DNA of 64,000 nucleotides from Solea solea (taxonomy: Eukaryota; Chordata; Actinopteri; Pleuronectiformes; Soleidae), in contig NC_081139.1 of assembly GCF_958295425.1 (NCBI RefSeq), positions 14,893,888 through 14,957,887 of the forward strand. Reading direction: 5' to 3'. Every line of letters begins with the position of its first letter. Position 1 is the stretch's first letter. Position numbers and translations under genes: made by a program. Positions 39,801-54,800 of the stretch are shown piece by piece. Below the pieces are notes generated by a model that was not told the DNA's origin, made no database searches, and saw only the letters and a list, made by a program, of their open reading frames with translations.

Positions 39801-42800
39801 AACAGCTCAAACAAACAAAGGTATGGCATTTTCCCCAGAAACCCCACAATGCATTGCACTAAAAAAGCAGCAGCTAAACAGGTTATATATTACACTCATC
39901 ATAGTAAAAATGTTTTTTTTTTTTTTTTTTTTTAAGTGACAGCAGATGGTGACATTTGGTGTGCTGTATCTTCTGTGATAATATAATAATATAATATAAT
40001 AGAACTAACTTTAACCTCGACAGGAGGTCAGGAAATGTATTATTAATGAGCCTGGTAATCATATGTCTCCTGCATAATCAGATGATTATCAAGTAATCCA
40101 CAGCTAATGTTTGTAGAGGTGTGTGTGTGTAGCAGCTTGGTGTCGTTCACATGTGAATGAATGGTCATGTGGAATGGTGCTGTGCTCTGGCTTGGCCTGT
40201 AGAACTCAAGTCAGTGGATCAGAGCATATCTGACCTAACGCCTGCATGGACTGACTAAATCCAGAAAAAAACATTGAAGACAAATGATGCAGACCATCCT
40301 GAAGCCTCATATGTGGTTATCAACGTAAATTGTTTTTATACTCCTTTAAAAGTACTGCAGTTTATATGTTGTCTCCTACTACAGGGTCGAAGACCGGGGA
40401 GGAAATTCTGATGCAGGTGCGGAACACCACGTCCGACTCCAGTCTGACGTAAGCGTATACATGCAGGAGTAATCCCACTATGAATCGCCTGTCGTGTAAC
40501 ATGATGATGATAGGCCCTGCTGCTAATTTTTTTTTTCGTGTCCCCCAGCCCCGCCCTAAACACAAAAGCACACGCACAGCCACTCGAGAGAACTGCTATT
40601 GTCACCATGTGGGCTACAGGTGAGTGGCCACACACTCATCCTGCAAACCAGCCTTTGAGCACCACGGACAGCGGCCGGAGCACATTTCTGGACAGCTGTA
40701 TATCTTTTTTCTTCCTTCATGGGCCCAGACGCCGTCAGGTACAGCTGCACCGGTTGCATCACCAATACTTACACCACTGTGAATCACATTATCCAGGTCG
40801 ACACTAGTCTGACTACGACTAGCTCGATTTTAGACGGGCTAATTTGAACCGACACTGAAGTTAGCTTAAAATCTAGTTCATACGTCCTTGAATCAGTGAC
40901 AACTCCTGCCAATCACAAAGCAGAGTGGGGTAATGGTGGGAGGCAGAAACCTGGCACAGGAAAACACTGGTCCAACATCAGAGAAGGGGAGGAGAGGTAG
41001 GAAGAATAGAGGAAGAGGAGGAAGAAGAAGCAGCAGCAGCAATACCATAACTGCCATGTGTTCAATACTTTCATTGAGTGATCCTATGATTATAACAGGC
41101 ATGATTTCTTTAAGCAGACAATTAAAAATAATAACCTAAATGATCTCTATTCTATTATAGGGGTGTATAATATTGAAACACTAAAATATCACAATATTTC
41201 ATGGTGTGATACTGTATTGTGGCTTTGAAGCCATATATCAATGTTCTTGACAGTGGATTTTGTGCAGCAGGTTTTAAACCATTTGACTCTTTCACCTACT
41301 TAACACTCATGTCACTAGAAAAAAAACTGTATGTTGTGTATGCATACAGTACATAAGTTAGGAGATTAATTTGAGCAACAACAAAGAAATGTCACTCAAA
41401 AAATTGATTATCATCTACAAAAACTGTCATTAAAATGCTGTGATGCAAGGAAGCAGGTGAGAGGGAGGAGGATGTCTGATTATGTTATGGGCTTTTGAGA
41501 CGACAATCTTGGTCTCACAGATGAGATCTTCTCCAAATCCAGCCCAAATGTTTGTTATTCATTACTTTCCTTTCCAATCACGTAAGCAGCAGCAGAAAGA
41601 GACACCGCATAAGTGAACCAGCTGTATGTTTCACACAGTGCTTTAAGACTTGGGCCAAGACCAGACAAGGAGTAATGAAATAAATGGAGACCTACCTTCT
41701 GCTCATCCAGGCAGGGATGCAGGAAGAAAGAGGCAGACACAAGTTAGAGGGAAAGCTGGAAAGAGATGATGAAAATGTTGACATTATTTTTTATTTCATG
41801 TGAAACTGGCAGATAAATGCCCGGCCATATTCACATTAAAAAAAATAGGATGACTCATTTTACATAAAGGTTTTATTTTGAAATGTTACTATAATCATCT
41901 TCGGTAGGATGGATATATATGTGCTTTTAAAAACTATCTGTTCTTATATAATCGAAATGATTAAATTAAATTAAAGAGGCTTTTATGATCCCAGAATAAA
42001 CAATAGGCAATATGTTGGGTTTTTTGTATCAGCAATTACAATTTTACCCATATATTGTAACATGTTCATGTATGCTAAGAAAAAGTCAATAATCGAAGCC
42101 ACCTAAAATCCAGCAAATCCCCTTGGTCTAACCTGAGATATTAGAATTAGAAATATTATATGTTGGCCTAATTTGTTACAAAACCATACAAATGGTAGTG
42201 ATTAAATTAAAGTAAAAAGAAAAATTGTCATTACCCTTGAGGTGTTTCTGACAGACTGACTGACATTATAATTTGCAGCAAGTCAATTTAGTGCAACACA
42301 TGAATCATTGTCATGTGTTTGGCATAACGGATGATCCCAACCAAGTTATTTTGGGGCTCAGGGGCTGAAAAGTTTGCAAACTCCTGACAGGTAAGTCAGT
42401 CCCTGTTGGCACAAATGTGATACAAGTAATTAGCAGGATTATGAATTCAAGCCTGAAATGTCATATTAAAGTTGCTGAAGCACAGTGACATGATGTGATG
42501 TGTGGTGCAAAGGCAAAACACATCCCAGACCTGAAATGTTTAATAAAGGGATTAAATCAGAGTGAAAGGAGTTGCATTTAAAGTCCAGCAAAGCAATGAT
42601 TTTGTCAGCCCTCAGAAAAATGTGCTGCTAACCACCTTGACAAATTTGAATAACTAAAAAATGTTTGAACTTAGGTCTCATATCATGTGAAATTTATCAA
42701 TTTTCTCTGCTCTGAAACACTGGGGTCACCAAGGTCAACTGGAGGAGCCAAACATACATCACAGCCTCACAGCAGGAGTCTGCTCTTCTTCCCATTCTTC

Positions 42801-45800
42801 TGCTGTTCTCCAATCTATAGAAATGTTCAAATGAAGTGGCAGAGCTTCTCTTTTGTGCATCCCGGGAAGACACATTTTAGGGACAAAGACATCTCAGCTG
42901 GCTGGCAAAACAAAAGGCAGTCGTGTGGGAGCAGGTGCAGTGGCGGTTAAAGCGCTGATGAAGCGCGGTGAGTGTTTTTATATCCTTTCAGTGTTTGAGG
43001 AGGAGTTATGCTCACAATGGCTCCTGTGCTTTATCGAGCTATATTTTTTGACAAGCCTTAAAAATCATGACCACAAGAATAAAGAGAAACAGTTCTCAAT
43101 CTTTACTCCATAATTCCTACACCTACTGCATGTACAGTATGTCCGTCCTGACAGAGGGATCCCTCCTCTGTGGCTCTTCCTCAGGTTTTTGTAGAGTTGT
43201 TCCTCACTAGATGTGAGGGTCTAAGGATCAAGGGTGCCCAACAGGCTGCAAATTGTATTTGTGAGGTTGGGCTATATGAATAAAATTGACTTGAGCCACT
43301 ACTTTCTAACATGCACTGTGTGAAGCAGAGAATTTCTGCATTTTCTTTACATGCATCTTAAATCGTTTTATGAGATGCTATGGCAAATACATTTTAAGTT
43401 TAATTTTCTTTTTTCAGTTGTTGAATTCACAGCAGGCTTTTGTTTTTGTGTGTGTGTATATTTTGTAATATTTTTAACTCCTCATGCTTTTTTAACTGCT
43501 TCTTATTAGTGTCAGTCCGCCATATGCTGTACCATGTCCATCAATAATGGGCTCTGTCAAAAACTGCTTACATGTTTTGAAAGGTTGGAGCTTCTCGTAT
43601 CCACGTTGTACCTGCAATTAAAAATAAAACACTTAAGAAAACACACCATTGCAGTGCACCAACAAGTGTATGAGATGCTGAAAATAACGCTTAACTAATC
43701 ATCGTAATTTATACTTTTTAACGTGTAGTTTTGAGAGTCAGGAGCACAAACAAACAAATAATGCAAATTATGTGATAAAAAAAGAAAAAGATACAAAAGA
43801 AAAACTTAAACATACAAATAAACTCATAAAGGGGCGCATACACATACAGTATGCACATTGACTTTATTAGATATACCTGTTCAATTGTTAGTTAAAAAAT
43901 AGCCAATCACATGACCATAACTCAATGCATACAGACATGTAGATATAATAAATATGCCCCATCAGTCTACCACATATTACGCACACAACAATCTCAGGCT
44001 CGAGTTTAGCTCTTCAATTTGTCAAAAACAGGAGGGGAATATCAGACACTTAACACTTAAGAAAATAAGTAAAGTGCCTCTGTTTTTTCTGCAGGATGGG
44101 AGACAGCACATAATCAATGAAGCACAAACTATGTGCAGGTGAAAGCCGGACAGACATTCAGTGAGACATCTATGCTGTATTTCTGTAGGCCAAGTGTGAG
44201 AGTTTTGTGATTTGACATGTAATTACAGGCAGACTTACATGGGCTGAGTTTTTGACTAATACTATCTGCGTGATACAAAATGAATACAACACATAATCTT
44301 ACCCAGACAGGTTTCTACAGGATTTGTGTATGAATATATTGTTATTTTATTTTGTCACAACAACGTAGCATGATGGGTCCTGTATGGAGAAAATCTGGGC
44401 ATGCTAGTTTCTGAATTTACTCTTCTACTAAAGTTCATTTAGAAGTTATAAATGAAGTTATTTGGAAAGTGAATATAGCTGCAGTGCCTAATAGAATTGC
44501 TTCGGTTTCCTGCTGCTTTCTTGGTTTCATTTCTAACAGAATTTGTATATACACATTGTTGGGTTATAGGATTTTGAAGAGGGAGGTAAAGCCGGCGCAG
44601 ACTAATGGAACTGATTGAGAGGTAACATAAGAGTCACCATCTAAATATACTACCGAATGTGGCACTGTATTCTGACTAAAAAACTGTGCTCTCCACCATT
44701 CACAACAGTCACTCCATTACTTGCTGCACTTACTTTCATCACACTACATCTCCATCCACAATCACTACCAGTTTTCAATGCCTCTTTCACCCCCCACGCT
44801 TGCTTCTAAATGTCTCCTTCCCAAGCAAAGTCCCATTGAACACCCTGATAAAAGGAAATTACTGCACAGAAGGACGAGCCTAAGAGCAATGACAAAATGA
44901 GATTTGAGTGCAGAGGTGCAAACAAAGTTTTGGGTTTTTCTTTTTATAAGTGTTTGTATTTGCTTTACTTGAGGGATGGTTTCAATGTTTTTGGGATAGT
45001 GTGCCCGGGGACTGAGATTCACACAATCTGTGCAGGGAGATTTAGAATGTGCCATCCTCTGAAGCAGAGCCTTTGGAGAACCTGGTTTATTAAAAACTTG
45101 CATAACCATTTATTCATGGCATTTAGAAATATGCACTAAAAGCTTTATGCCGTGCAAGATATGCAGCAAGGTAATTTCAGCTGAATCATATATTCCCCAT
45201 GGTGGTGATTAGTGCAGTAGAATCATATTGTTGTTATGCAAAGTTTCAGGCTCCCTGGATGCCGGCTCTGCAAATCATCATTTTAAAGACGTTGGGGGGG
45301 GGACAAAAAAACTGTATAATTGTATCAGTACGACTAAAACTACACTTTTAAAATGGTTGGTTGGTTAGTTAGTTAGACTATCACCACCAAATAATTTCGT
45401 CCAAACTTGCCTAAGTGCTCTGCGCATGCTCCACAGTTCCTATTCCAGGATTTTACCCCGAAAAAAAAAGATAAAAGGCCAGAAAAACATGATTGCAGAA
45501 TGTAGATCAGTGCCTTTTTGTACTGATGAGAAGTAAATGTTTGCTCTGTCAGCTTAAAGAATTAAATATCTAAAGGTTAATGAATGGTAGAGAGACACTG
45601 AATGGGTCTCGACTCTCGACATGGTTGTTTCGGTCTACAATATTATGTCAACATCAAAACATGTCATACTGACAAGCTGAAAGTCACCCTACCACTCGTC
45701 AGGCCCGGAGTGGCCAATCAGGACAATTCCTGTTGGGCGGTGCTGTGGTTGTAAAAAATATATATAAAATATAAATATATAATATATAAAATTCACCTCT

Positions 45801-48800
45801 TACATCTTTGTCCATTTGTCTGAAATCAGTCAAAGATAGCAAATGATAGAAAGCAGCGCTTTCTATTGTTTCTTCTGTTTAATATCTATATCTCTGAGCA
45901 CATATGGGAATTCTACTTAGGTTAGTTTATATTTACAGCAGTTGTGAAGTTTTTGAGACACATTGGTGTGACCTTTGTACGGCTTGTTGGAAGCTACTAA
46001 TAACCTTTAAAATAATCCAGGACAATTAAAAGCATTAATATTTCATCTATTTTTAAGCAAGGATGTTTAAGCAAGCAATGTACACTTTGCAAATTGGCAG
46101 GTTTCTGGACTGTAAAGACAGATGTACATTGATTCATTTTTCAGAATGGGAAGGTGGTTATGATGTGATTTACAAATTCATCTTGCATCACGACTGAGGC
46201 CTTTTTCATTCACGACTGCAGTGCACATACAAAACCCAATTGCACAACATTGCATGGTACATTAATGTCTCATTCATTCCTTTAGGCTGCAGAGACAAAT
46301 TGTAGAACACCAATTACATTTGTCTACAATAACCAATGATTGCAACACCTCCTCTCTCAGAGTGATTTAATTAGCACTAGTGGCTATAGATTTATGCTCT
46401 TTAAGGGCAGCTGTGTGTTCAGCTCTCCACTGGACTGGACTAGACTGGTGAGTGTTTTACAAGACCACACTTATACAGCATTGGACAGCGTCCTTACTGT
46501 TAACTGTGTTCAGAGTTTTTAGTCCAGTCTGAAATATGCAGGAACATATGTATCTCCCCAGATCCTGTCCAGCGCACACTGCCACCACTAACTGCTTTTT
46601 GTGTCTAAACCTAATTATAGGTTACTCACTGTATCCAGTGCTAACCACAGTCATGACCAGGAAATGGTTACCCTTTATTTCCTCACTTTTGACAAACATG
46701 CCACAGGCAGTTAAATCACTATTATGTTGATATGCAACATTTTGGTGGTTGAGCTCACACATTGAAGAACAATACAACTGGCAACATGTGATCCTGGCGA
46801 CCGGGTTGAGAAGCAAATAATTAGTAAAAGTTGCTCCTTTAGTTTCATAATATGATGTCAGTAGCGCAATAGTTAGAGTTAGTCGACAGAGCAAAACAGT
46901 TTTTTGACCACAACACCAAATTAAGTACCAGAATTACATAATACCATCTAACTTCCATATATAGACTGCAAATAATAATACTGCTAACGTGGATTACAGG
47001 AAGAGTCTGCCCAGCAATATATAAAACTGACACGGTCTGTGAAATATAGCAGTAACCACCTATTGTCAATAAACAATGGACACAGCAAAAACAGCAATGT
47101 CCAAAGCCTGATGCTCTATTATGGTCTGTATGCACTGTTATGTATTTTTACTCCATCACTCCATACACTGTCCTCCTGTTGTGTAGTAATCCACTGCTGA
47201 AAATAGCCCCCAACAAATGTTTCCATCCACTTGAGTGACACCTAACAAAGACTACGGTGCCAATGTGTCACATGATGAGCTGCCTTTGTTGTGACAGTTT
47301 AAAAGATCCATCTTTTTCCTCTCTTCTCTTCCAGACAAAATACTTATTCAAGGGAATGGGAAAGTAGCGAAAGACTTTTGGACCCCACTGTACAGCTTCA
47401 CATTTATCTATTGTGATTGAGTGAGCTAAAAATAACACGGGTAGGTGGGATATATTAATAATTCATTTTCTGCACTGGACTGTTCACTTTTATTGGAATC
47501 CCCCCTCTCACAGCTCCACATCAGGAGGACCACAGTTTCCTCCTGGGGCCAAGCACAATCCGTAACTGGGCCACGCTGTAAACTGGCTAAACACCCGTTT
47601 TGTTCACCCAGTGTGATGTGAGGCTGTGTCTACAACAAAGGAGAGATCAGTTAAAAGAAAAAAGCGATATTTCATTAGCATATTTTTGACCAAGAAGAAT
47701 ATTTTAAAGCCACATTTCAGACAAACTGGAGTTGAGAAATATCTGACCCACTTAGAATAAAACAGAATGCTGCTCCAAGTTCTTACTCGCAAACTCAAAA
47801 AGAAGCAGCTGTCTGATCTCGCACAACAATGGCATCACAAAAGGAGGCGCATGAAAGCAAACTGTAAAATATCAACTGGAATGCAACTCACATCAAATGC
47901 GTTTGTATTCTGTGGAAATAATGCAAACAATCATATGATAAAAATAAATTCTTGTAAATACATCAAAATGTGTCGCCATATCTTTTCTACACAAAGTTTC
48001 CGAATATCAGAAAGTACTGAAGTGTTGTAATGTTAACACAAACTTTACGTCCTACACATCACAACGCTGAAGATTTTCCATCTTCTCACAAGCGCCACAA
48101 TGAGGGTAGAATTCAAACACTTCAGGTCACAGGATGTTTTACAGTATGTACTGTATGTAAAAAGGTTTTAGATCTGTGAAGAACTCTGCCACGAAACAAT
48201 ACCCTTCTTGAGAGTTCTTCTTGTACAAATGTCATGAGGATGCACCAACAGTGTTTTGGTAATTGCTGAGAATTCCTTAAGGGAGTCACAAAGGCTCTGC
48301 TAAGAAGCTTTAATTAATATTATTGCCACACTACAGAGTAAAAAACAATACTTTTAAATTCAACATTAAACAGCATCTCCTGCTAAATATCTACCCATCG
48401 TATAAAGGCTAAACTGAAGGCCTATATGGTGAACATTTATTTGCTTACAAAATCACCCAAAATGTGGACGTGTGTTTTGTCTTCACAATGCTGCTTTTAA
48501 GCAATTGCCCCTATGGGACTAATACAGTCGTTTGATTTGAACTGAACTGAATAGTAATTATAAAGTTGAACTGTTGTAATAAGTGTTTGTTCTATTTATA
48601 TTAATCCCTTGACAATACTACACATGTATTCCTCAGTTAATCCAGGATTGCCAGAGGGTTTGTTTTATTTTAATACAGTATCTCATTTATGATGAAAGTT
48701 AACTATTTTACACATAGTATTAACATTTGTCAGTTGGCTCATGTATACTTTGAATATTAATGCTAACAGTGAAACTACAGGTTAATCACAGGCCAGAATC

Positions 48801-51800
48801 ACTATGTGAATGTTAATACACATAAAAGTGTGTTCTTGAATAACTGTTTCACATGCAAACTGGTCAGGGGTGAAAAAGGCGAAAAGAGTGCATAAGGTAA
48901 TCTTTGATTTAGACATCTTTAGATGTTTTCTCATGGAAAATAATAATTACATTTTCTTTTTTTTCTTTTTTTTACATACTTAACACATGTGCCGTCCTGT
49001 GAATATTCATCAGTCAGCTTTATACTTATATAGGACAAATGTTTGTTGGGAAATGTGCATAAAGCTGCAGTGCAGTAAATTAGATTGCATTATCTAATTC
49101 TTTCCTTCTTAGTAATTCAGAGTTCCTCAACAATTGCTAATAGATTTGCTGTCATGTGTAAAGGACCATGATTCAGGCAGAGTCTATAAACCAGTGATGA
49201 ACAGCATTGAAGGGAGGGATAGTGTGTGTTATGCAATTTTCTGTGTGTGTGTGTGTGTGTTATATTTTGCACTACTTAATAATTTAGCATTAATGATTTA
49301 TTTTGTCAGGAGATTAAGACTCCACACTAAGCTGGGCGTCTGTTGTCCCAGGGGAGAAGAGCTTCAAACTCAGCACTGTGTGGAATGGAAAAAAAGTTGG
49401 ACTTGATTTTCTGATATCTCTATGTCTCATTTTCAGCTTCTTCTTTTTCATCCATCCATCTTCTCCCATTTTATCCTCCACATGAGGGTCACAGGGGTGC
49501 TGTGCCAATCTCAATTTACATAGGGCAGAAGGCGGGGTACACCCTAGACTATAGTCAGGAAATCAGAGAAACCGGAGAAAACCCACGCACACACGAGGAG
49601 AACATGCAAAATCCATACAGAAAGGCCCTGGTTCCAACCAGGTTGCCAAACCCGGGTCTGGTGCTAACCACTACATTTCTTCTTCTTTTTCCTCTTTCTT
49701 AGGGTTAGGGTTAGAACAGACTGCAATTAAGAAATGATGATTTTTATCTGAAGTGACAGAAAGTAAATATTTTTAGTAGATCAAGAAACAGCTCCATCAT
49801 TATTCTGAAGACTTGGAGTTAGACAGTGTTTTACGGACAGAGTAGATAAAGATATCCTGGGTATTTTTTATAAGCTTAGTTACCAGGTGATAACTATAAA
49901 TTTGACATCCAAGTTAACGATCTTTGCTTTATACTTTCAATCATTGAGAGGCTTCCTAATTGACAGATGCGTTCAGACTGCAGCTCCTGTAGGTATGGAT
50001 TGAAGATTGGGATTGGTTTAATCAATGCCACTGCCTTGTGTTTTTGATTTTAACAGATAACGACCACATAGTGATTGTCTCTTTGGCCTCTTCCTCTACC
50101 TGACCACATACTGAGCGTCTTCTTTGAACTCCCTATGAGGGCATCGATCTCCTGTGTGGAAATAAGGAGGTGGGTGAGGCTGAAGTTTTCCCTCCTTTCT
50201 GCATTTGTCTACCTGCAGTCTCATTTGTGACTCACTGTACAGTGAGTGCTTGAACAGAAACTGGGAAATGTACAGACATGTGAATAAACAACAGCAACTG
50301 TACCGTTCATCCTCACTTGCACAGAGATATGTATTACACAAATGTCTGCAACTGCTCCAGGTATTCTCTGGAACTTTTCCTGACAGCTCCCTAGTTAGAT
50401 CCAGAGTCAGACACGAGCTCTCATGTCATCTCTCCAAATAATATGTGAGTGAGCCAATGTTTGAATAAAAGCAGTGTCAGTACAGAATTATTCATATTGA
50501 GTGCGTGATATGCTGGAAATGTTCCCACTTACACATCAAAGCGGAGGTTCTGTTTCTCCTCGAAGAAGTAATCAAGGACAAACTTCCTTACAAAGTCTGG
50601 ATTCAACGTGTTATCGATCACCTCGGTCCGACCAAACTGGAAGAAAGAGAGAGGAAGGGACAGTGAACACGATGCAGATCAATCTGTTCATTTAGTGAGA
50701 GGAAAACACAACCAGATTCCAGAGAGTAAATCTCCATGTTATTGCCTTTGCAGGTTTCAAAGTTCTTACCTGGCAAATGTGCAAAAATATAGGGATCCTT
50801 TACAAAGCAGACTTCACCTGACCAAGAAGAGGTTTAAACTAGTAGTCATGTCATGGCTTTACTGTGGGTAAAATTAACTTACTTCCATCACTGAAAAGAA
50901 AGTGAATATTGTAGAAATATTTTGTTTTTTGAAGTGAAAGTAAGTGAGAGCTACAAGGTTTTTAAACGAAAAAAAATGAAGGTTACAAATCTTGCATGAG
51001 TAACAACTGATAAAAAGGAAGGATTTAACTTCAATGGCTATATATATATTTGATTAAACAACAGCTACACACGGCTGCTCAAGTTGGTGAGCAGGTTGCA
51101 GTTGTGGATAGAAAGATCAAAACTTTCTGGCACTGCTGTTCTGCTGGCAGCTGCCAAACTGCCCAGCAGTGACAACCACAGTCCCCAGTCCCACTGCTCC
51201 TCACAGCACATAAGTGTCTGCTCGTCTTGTGGGCTTCACAGTGAAAGAGTGCACAGGTAAAGCACAGAGAGGCTCATCATTTTCTCAGTGGAAAGTCTTT
51301 GCTCCTGCATCATGATGTTTTGATCCAGCAGTGATAGTAGCTTATGGGATGGCCATACAGTATGTTTGCCATTAACAATTATACAGAGCACAATGCTTTA
51401 ACAAAAACAGTGAGCTGAGAAAATATAGGAGACAATTAATTAAAACCCACAATCATTGAGCGAGTTGTATTCCGTTTAAAACTGAGTGTGTGTGTGTATA
51501 GGCAAAAAAGCTATCGACAGCAGGCTACACTTGATTGCTAAACAATGCAAGACATACATCCAAACACCTCCAGTCAGTCCTCTTCTCAAAGCTCCACCCC
51601 CAAAACATGGGAAGTTGTTGTCTGTAAAGGAACAGTGCTTTATGTGCTGCGTTTCCATCATGATATAACAGTATAGCCCTGGGTCAGGCTTGCGTTTGGA
51701 CTCAGCACAGTACCTTGATGATAGATGATGATTAGTTGTGTTTGTTAGAAATGACAGCTTTATTTAGTGATGACTATGAGGACATGAAGAGGAATTCAAC

Positions 51801-54800
51801 AGATTGAATGTCAGTCTTCAGTGACATCATCACATAAGGTCCTTTGCGCAGCAATCATTTTAAAATGTTTTAGCACAGGTGTTACATTAATGATAGTTCT
51901 GTTCATTTCATGCAATGGGTTGTAAATAAAGAAATGGTTCATCCATAGTCTGGTCAAATTTATGATCAAAGTATGTATTTCTATTTCATAAGAGAAAACA
52001 ATAACTCATGTCAACTGCTTACCATATGCAGAGGGAGTATTCTTATTAATGTGTTTAACCTTTCTCCGCTGTAGGCAAGGAACGCAATAAACCCGACAGC
52101 CACAGTTTTTTAATCAGTCGGTCCTGCCTTCTTTTAAAGGTTGTGTAAAGCAAATGCACAGATTCTTCTCTTCACACGTGGTTAGAAAACAGTGGCTGAG
52201 AACATGTGAAAAACATTACAATGGTGGAGTAAATAATTACAGAGTAAAGGTTGAAAACATTTTCTCTCCAATGTTCTGTTCAGGATTTTTTAGGCACTAG
52301 GTTGAATCTCTACTCATAATCAACAGAAATCCAGTATCATGTCAACGGATAATCAGTTGACACTAAAGGATAGTTGAATGTGTACAGATAAGTATAAGTA
52401 ATATTTCAAACTTTAAATGTATGTATGTATATACACACTACACTCCGCTCCGTCCCGTAGAGCATCCACATGCGTTGCAGACTTTCTAACAGATGGTAAG
52501 AATCATGAGTTATAGTACAGGAAGAGCAAATAATATTAACCAATTATTTTGCCAAATTAAAGTTATTTATTTCAAAGTACAATTTTTTTGCCACTGCAGG
52601 AGTAAAACGTGTAGGTGGAAGAATTATGTTTTCATGTTGTCCGTCTGTCTCATGAATGTGAAACCTCCTTCAGGGAATTTCTTCAAATTTGGCAGACATC
52701 TTTGCTTGGAATCAAAGACGGACAGCTCAGATTTAGAAATTGAAAAGGTCAGGATAACCGTGACAATTCATGTATTCAATCTGACAAAATACACTTCATA
52801 ACTTTTTATTGAACACCTTTAAAATCTTCACAGCTAATGTGTGTACAGATAAAAGAATACAACCTCAAAGCAATCATTTAAGCTGCATCTGCACCTGGCC
52901 AAGACTGGCTCACTTATGCCGTTTTTCCACTACATGGTCCCAGCTCACCTCAGCACGGAACGGCTCTACACGGTTTGGTTGCTTTTCCATTACAATATAG
53001 TACCTCTTCAACATGGGCGGAGTCATCACTGCACGGCTGCATGAAACTGCCGTGACTGTTTTACACACGAAACACACAAACTAGTGACTTGTGAAGCAGT
53101 TGTTTTCAGTGTAACTGAATCATTAGAACAAGTTAATTAAAAAAGATTTGTTCACAGAATCGTTCAGAACTTCCTGCATGACCAGAGAACAAACTGTCTG
53201 ACACAGTGACTTAACTGAAATACAGCGGCAGGGTTTGGGATGCAGCTCACCGCTCATAATTGCAGGCTTTCAGCAGTGCTGTTACTAAATACACCAGACT
53301 GTTAAATATTGAGATTTACATAAACGTGCTAAATGTTGGAGATTAACGCATGTTTTCAGGAATTTTAAGTATTTCTAATTGATCTATACTTCAGCATTGT
53401 TCAGTTCAATTCTTGTGTCGGACGTGCTCATGCCTCTTCCAGCGACGGCACACTCTGACAAAGGACAGCAGTCTGACGACATCATGCATAGTATCGGCTT
53501 AGCTCACTTGGAACCTCGCCAGAGCAGGTACGAAAATAAGTACCAGGTACTAATATCTAACAGAATAGCAAAATAACCGTGCCAATAATCCACTGAGAGC
53601 ACAACTCTAGTTTCAGGGTCAAGTGCAAAACAAACTCCAGTTCAAATCTGCCCAGGGACCTTTGTTCATTCTCAGTCATTTCCTTTCATCTCTACTTCAG
53701 TGATAAAGAAAATAATCTGATGTATAATCAACTGCATGATTGTCAAATAGTATCGAAGTGCACCGTTGAAAGGGTAACATAACTTGCAGTATATACTGTA
53801 GTAAATATGTCAAATATATAATACGTATCGACAGACCATCGCCATCATTTTCCACTTCAAAAGGAAATCAGAAATGCTACTCTGGATGAAAGGAGAACCA
53901 TTCATTTTTCATGCATACTTAGTTTTCCTATTCAGGGTCATGGCTAACAGGAGAATATCACAGCAACTCGGTGCGTTTCCAGTTGCACTCCATAAAAGTG
54001 GAGAACCTAAAGGCAATCCACGGCGGCCAAGACTCACAGGAAGCACAAATCATTATCCCAACTGTGCAGTTTTCAAAGCTCCAGGTAGAAATATGTGTGT
54101 TCTAAATTTGAAGGTTTGAGACCAGCACCTGTACATGCACTCTTGATCTGTCTAAGCTGAGACTTTTTCAAGCATTATGGAAATGTACAATCAGCACAAA
54201 TCCCATCGGCGGAGCAGGAGGGCTTTAATCAAGGACAGACCCAGCAGAGGTTGATGAGCAGGCCTGTGGACTTTGTTAGATTTAGGATTTTTCAATTTTG
54301 AATATCCAAGCCCCAGGGGGATTTTATCTCTCGCTCTCCGCTGCTGTTCTCCTGTATTTCCTTTAAGAACTTTACGGGAATTTCAATTTTGAGTCAGCAA
54401 ACATGCTGCAGTGTGTTACTACCCATTACTCACTTGAGTCACTGACAAGCTCACCCCTTTACGTTTACATTACATTCTAGTCATTTGCCTGACACTTTTA
54501 TCCACAATAAATTACAAAAGACGTACTCTGCCTGCACAGCAGTCAGTTGCAATTTAGGATTACGTGTCTTGTCTTGCCCAGTAAACATGGGCTATGGGAC
54601 ACTAGGCCTCAAATCCAAGAGAGAAAGATGACCCAGTGTACCACTATGTTACAGGCAGATGACATAGTCATCACAGTCATCACTTACTGGTTTGTGAACT
54701 CCCATTTGTTTGGCCATATTTGAAAGAGTGCTTGTCCACTTTACTTCCACATACATCTGTGACCATGTACCAGTTTGACAGAACTGTCAATCACAAAGTG

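Noticed and set aside
49699..49714. Telomere-like ttagggttagggttag
   Set aside because: Only about two and a half units, next to a pyrimidine-rich tract; not an interstitial telomere array.
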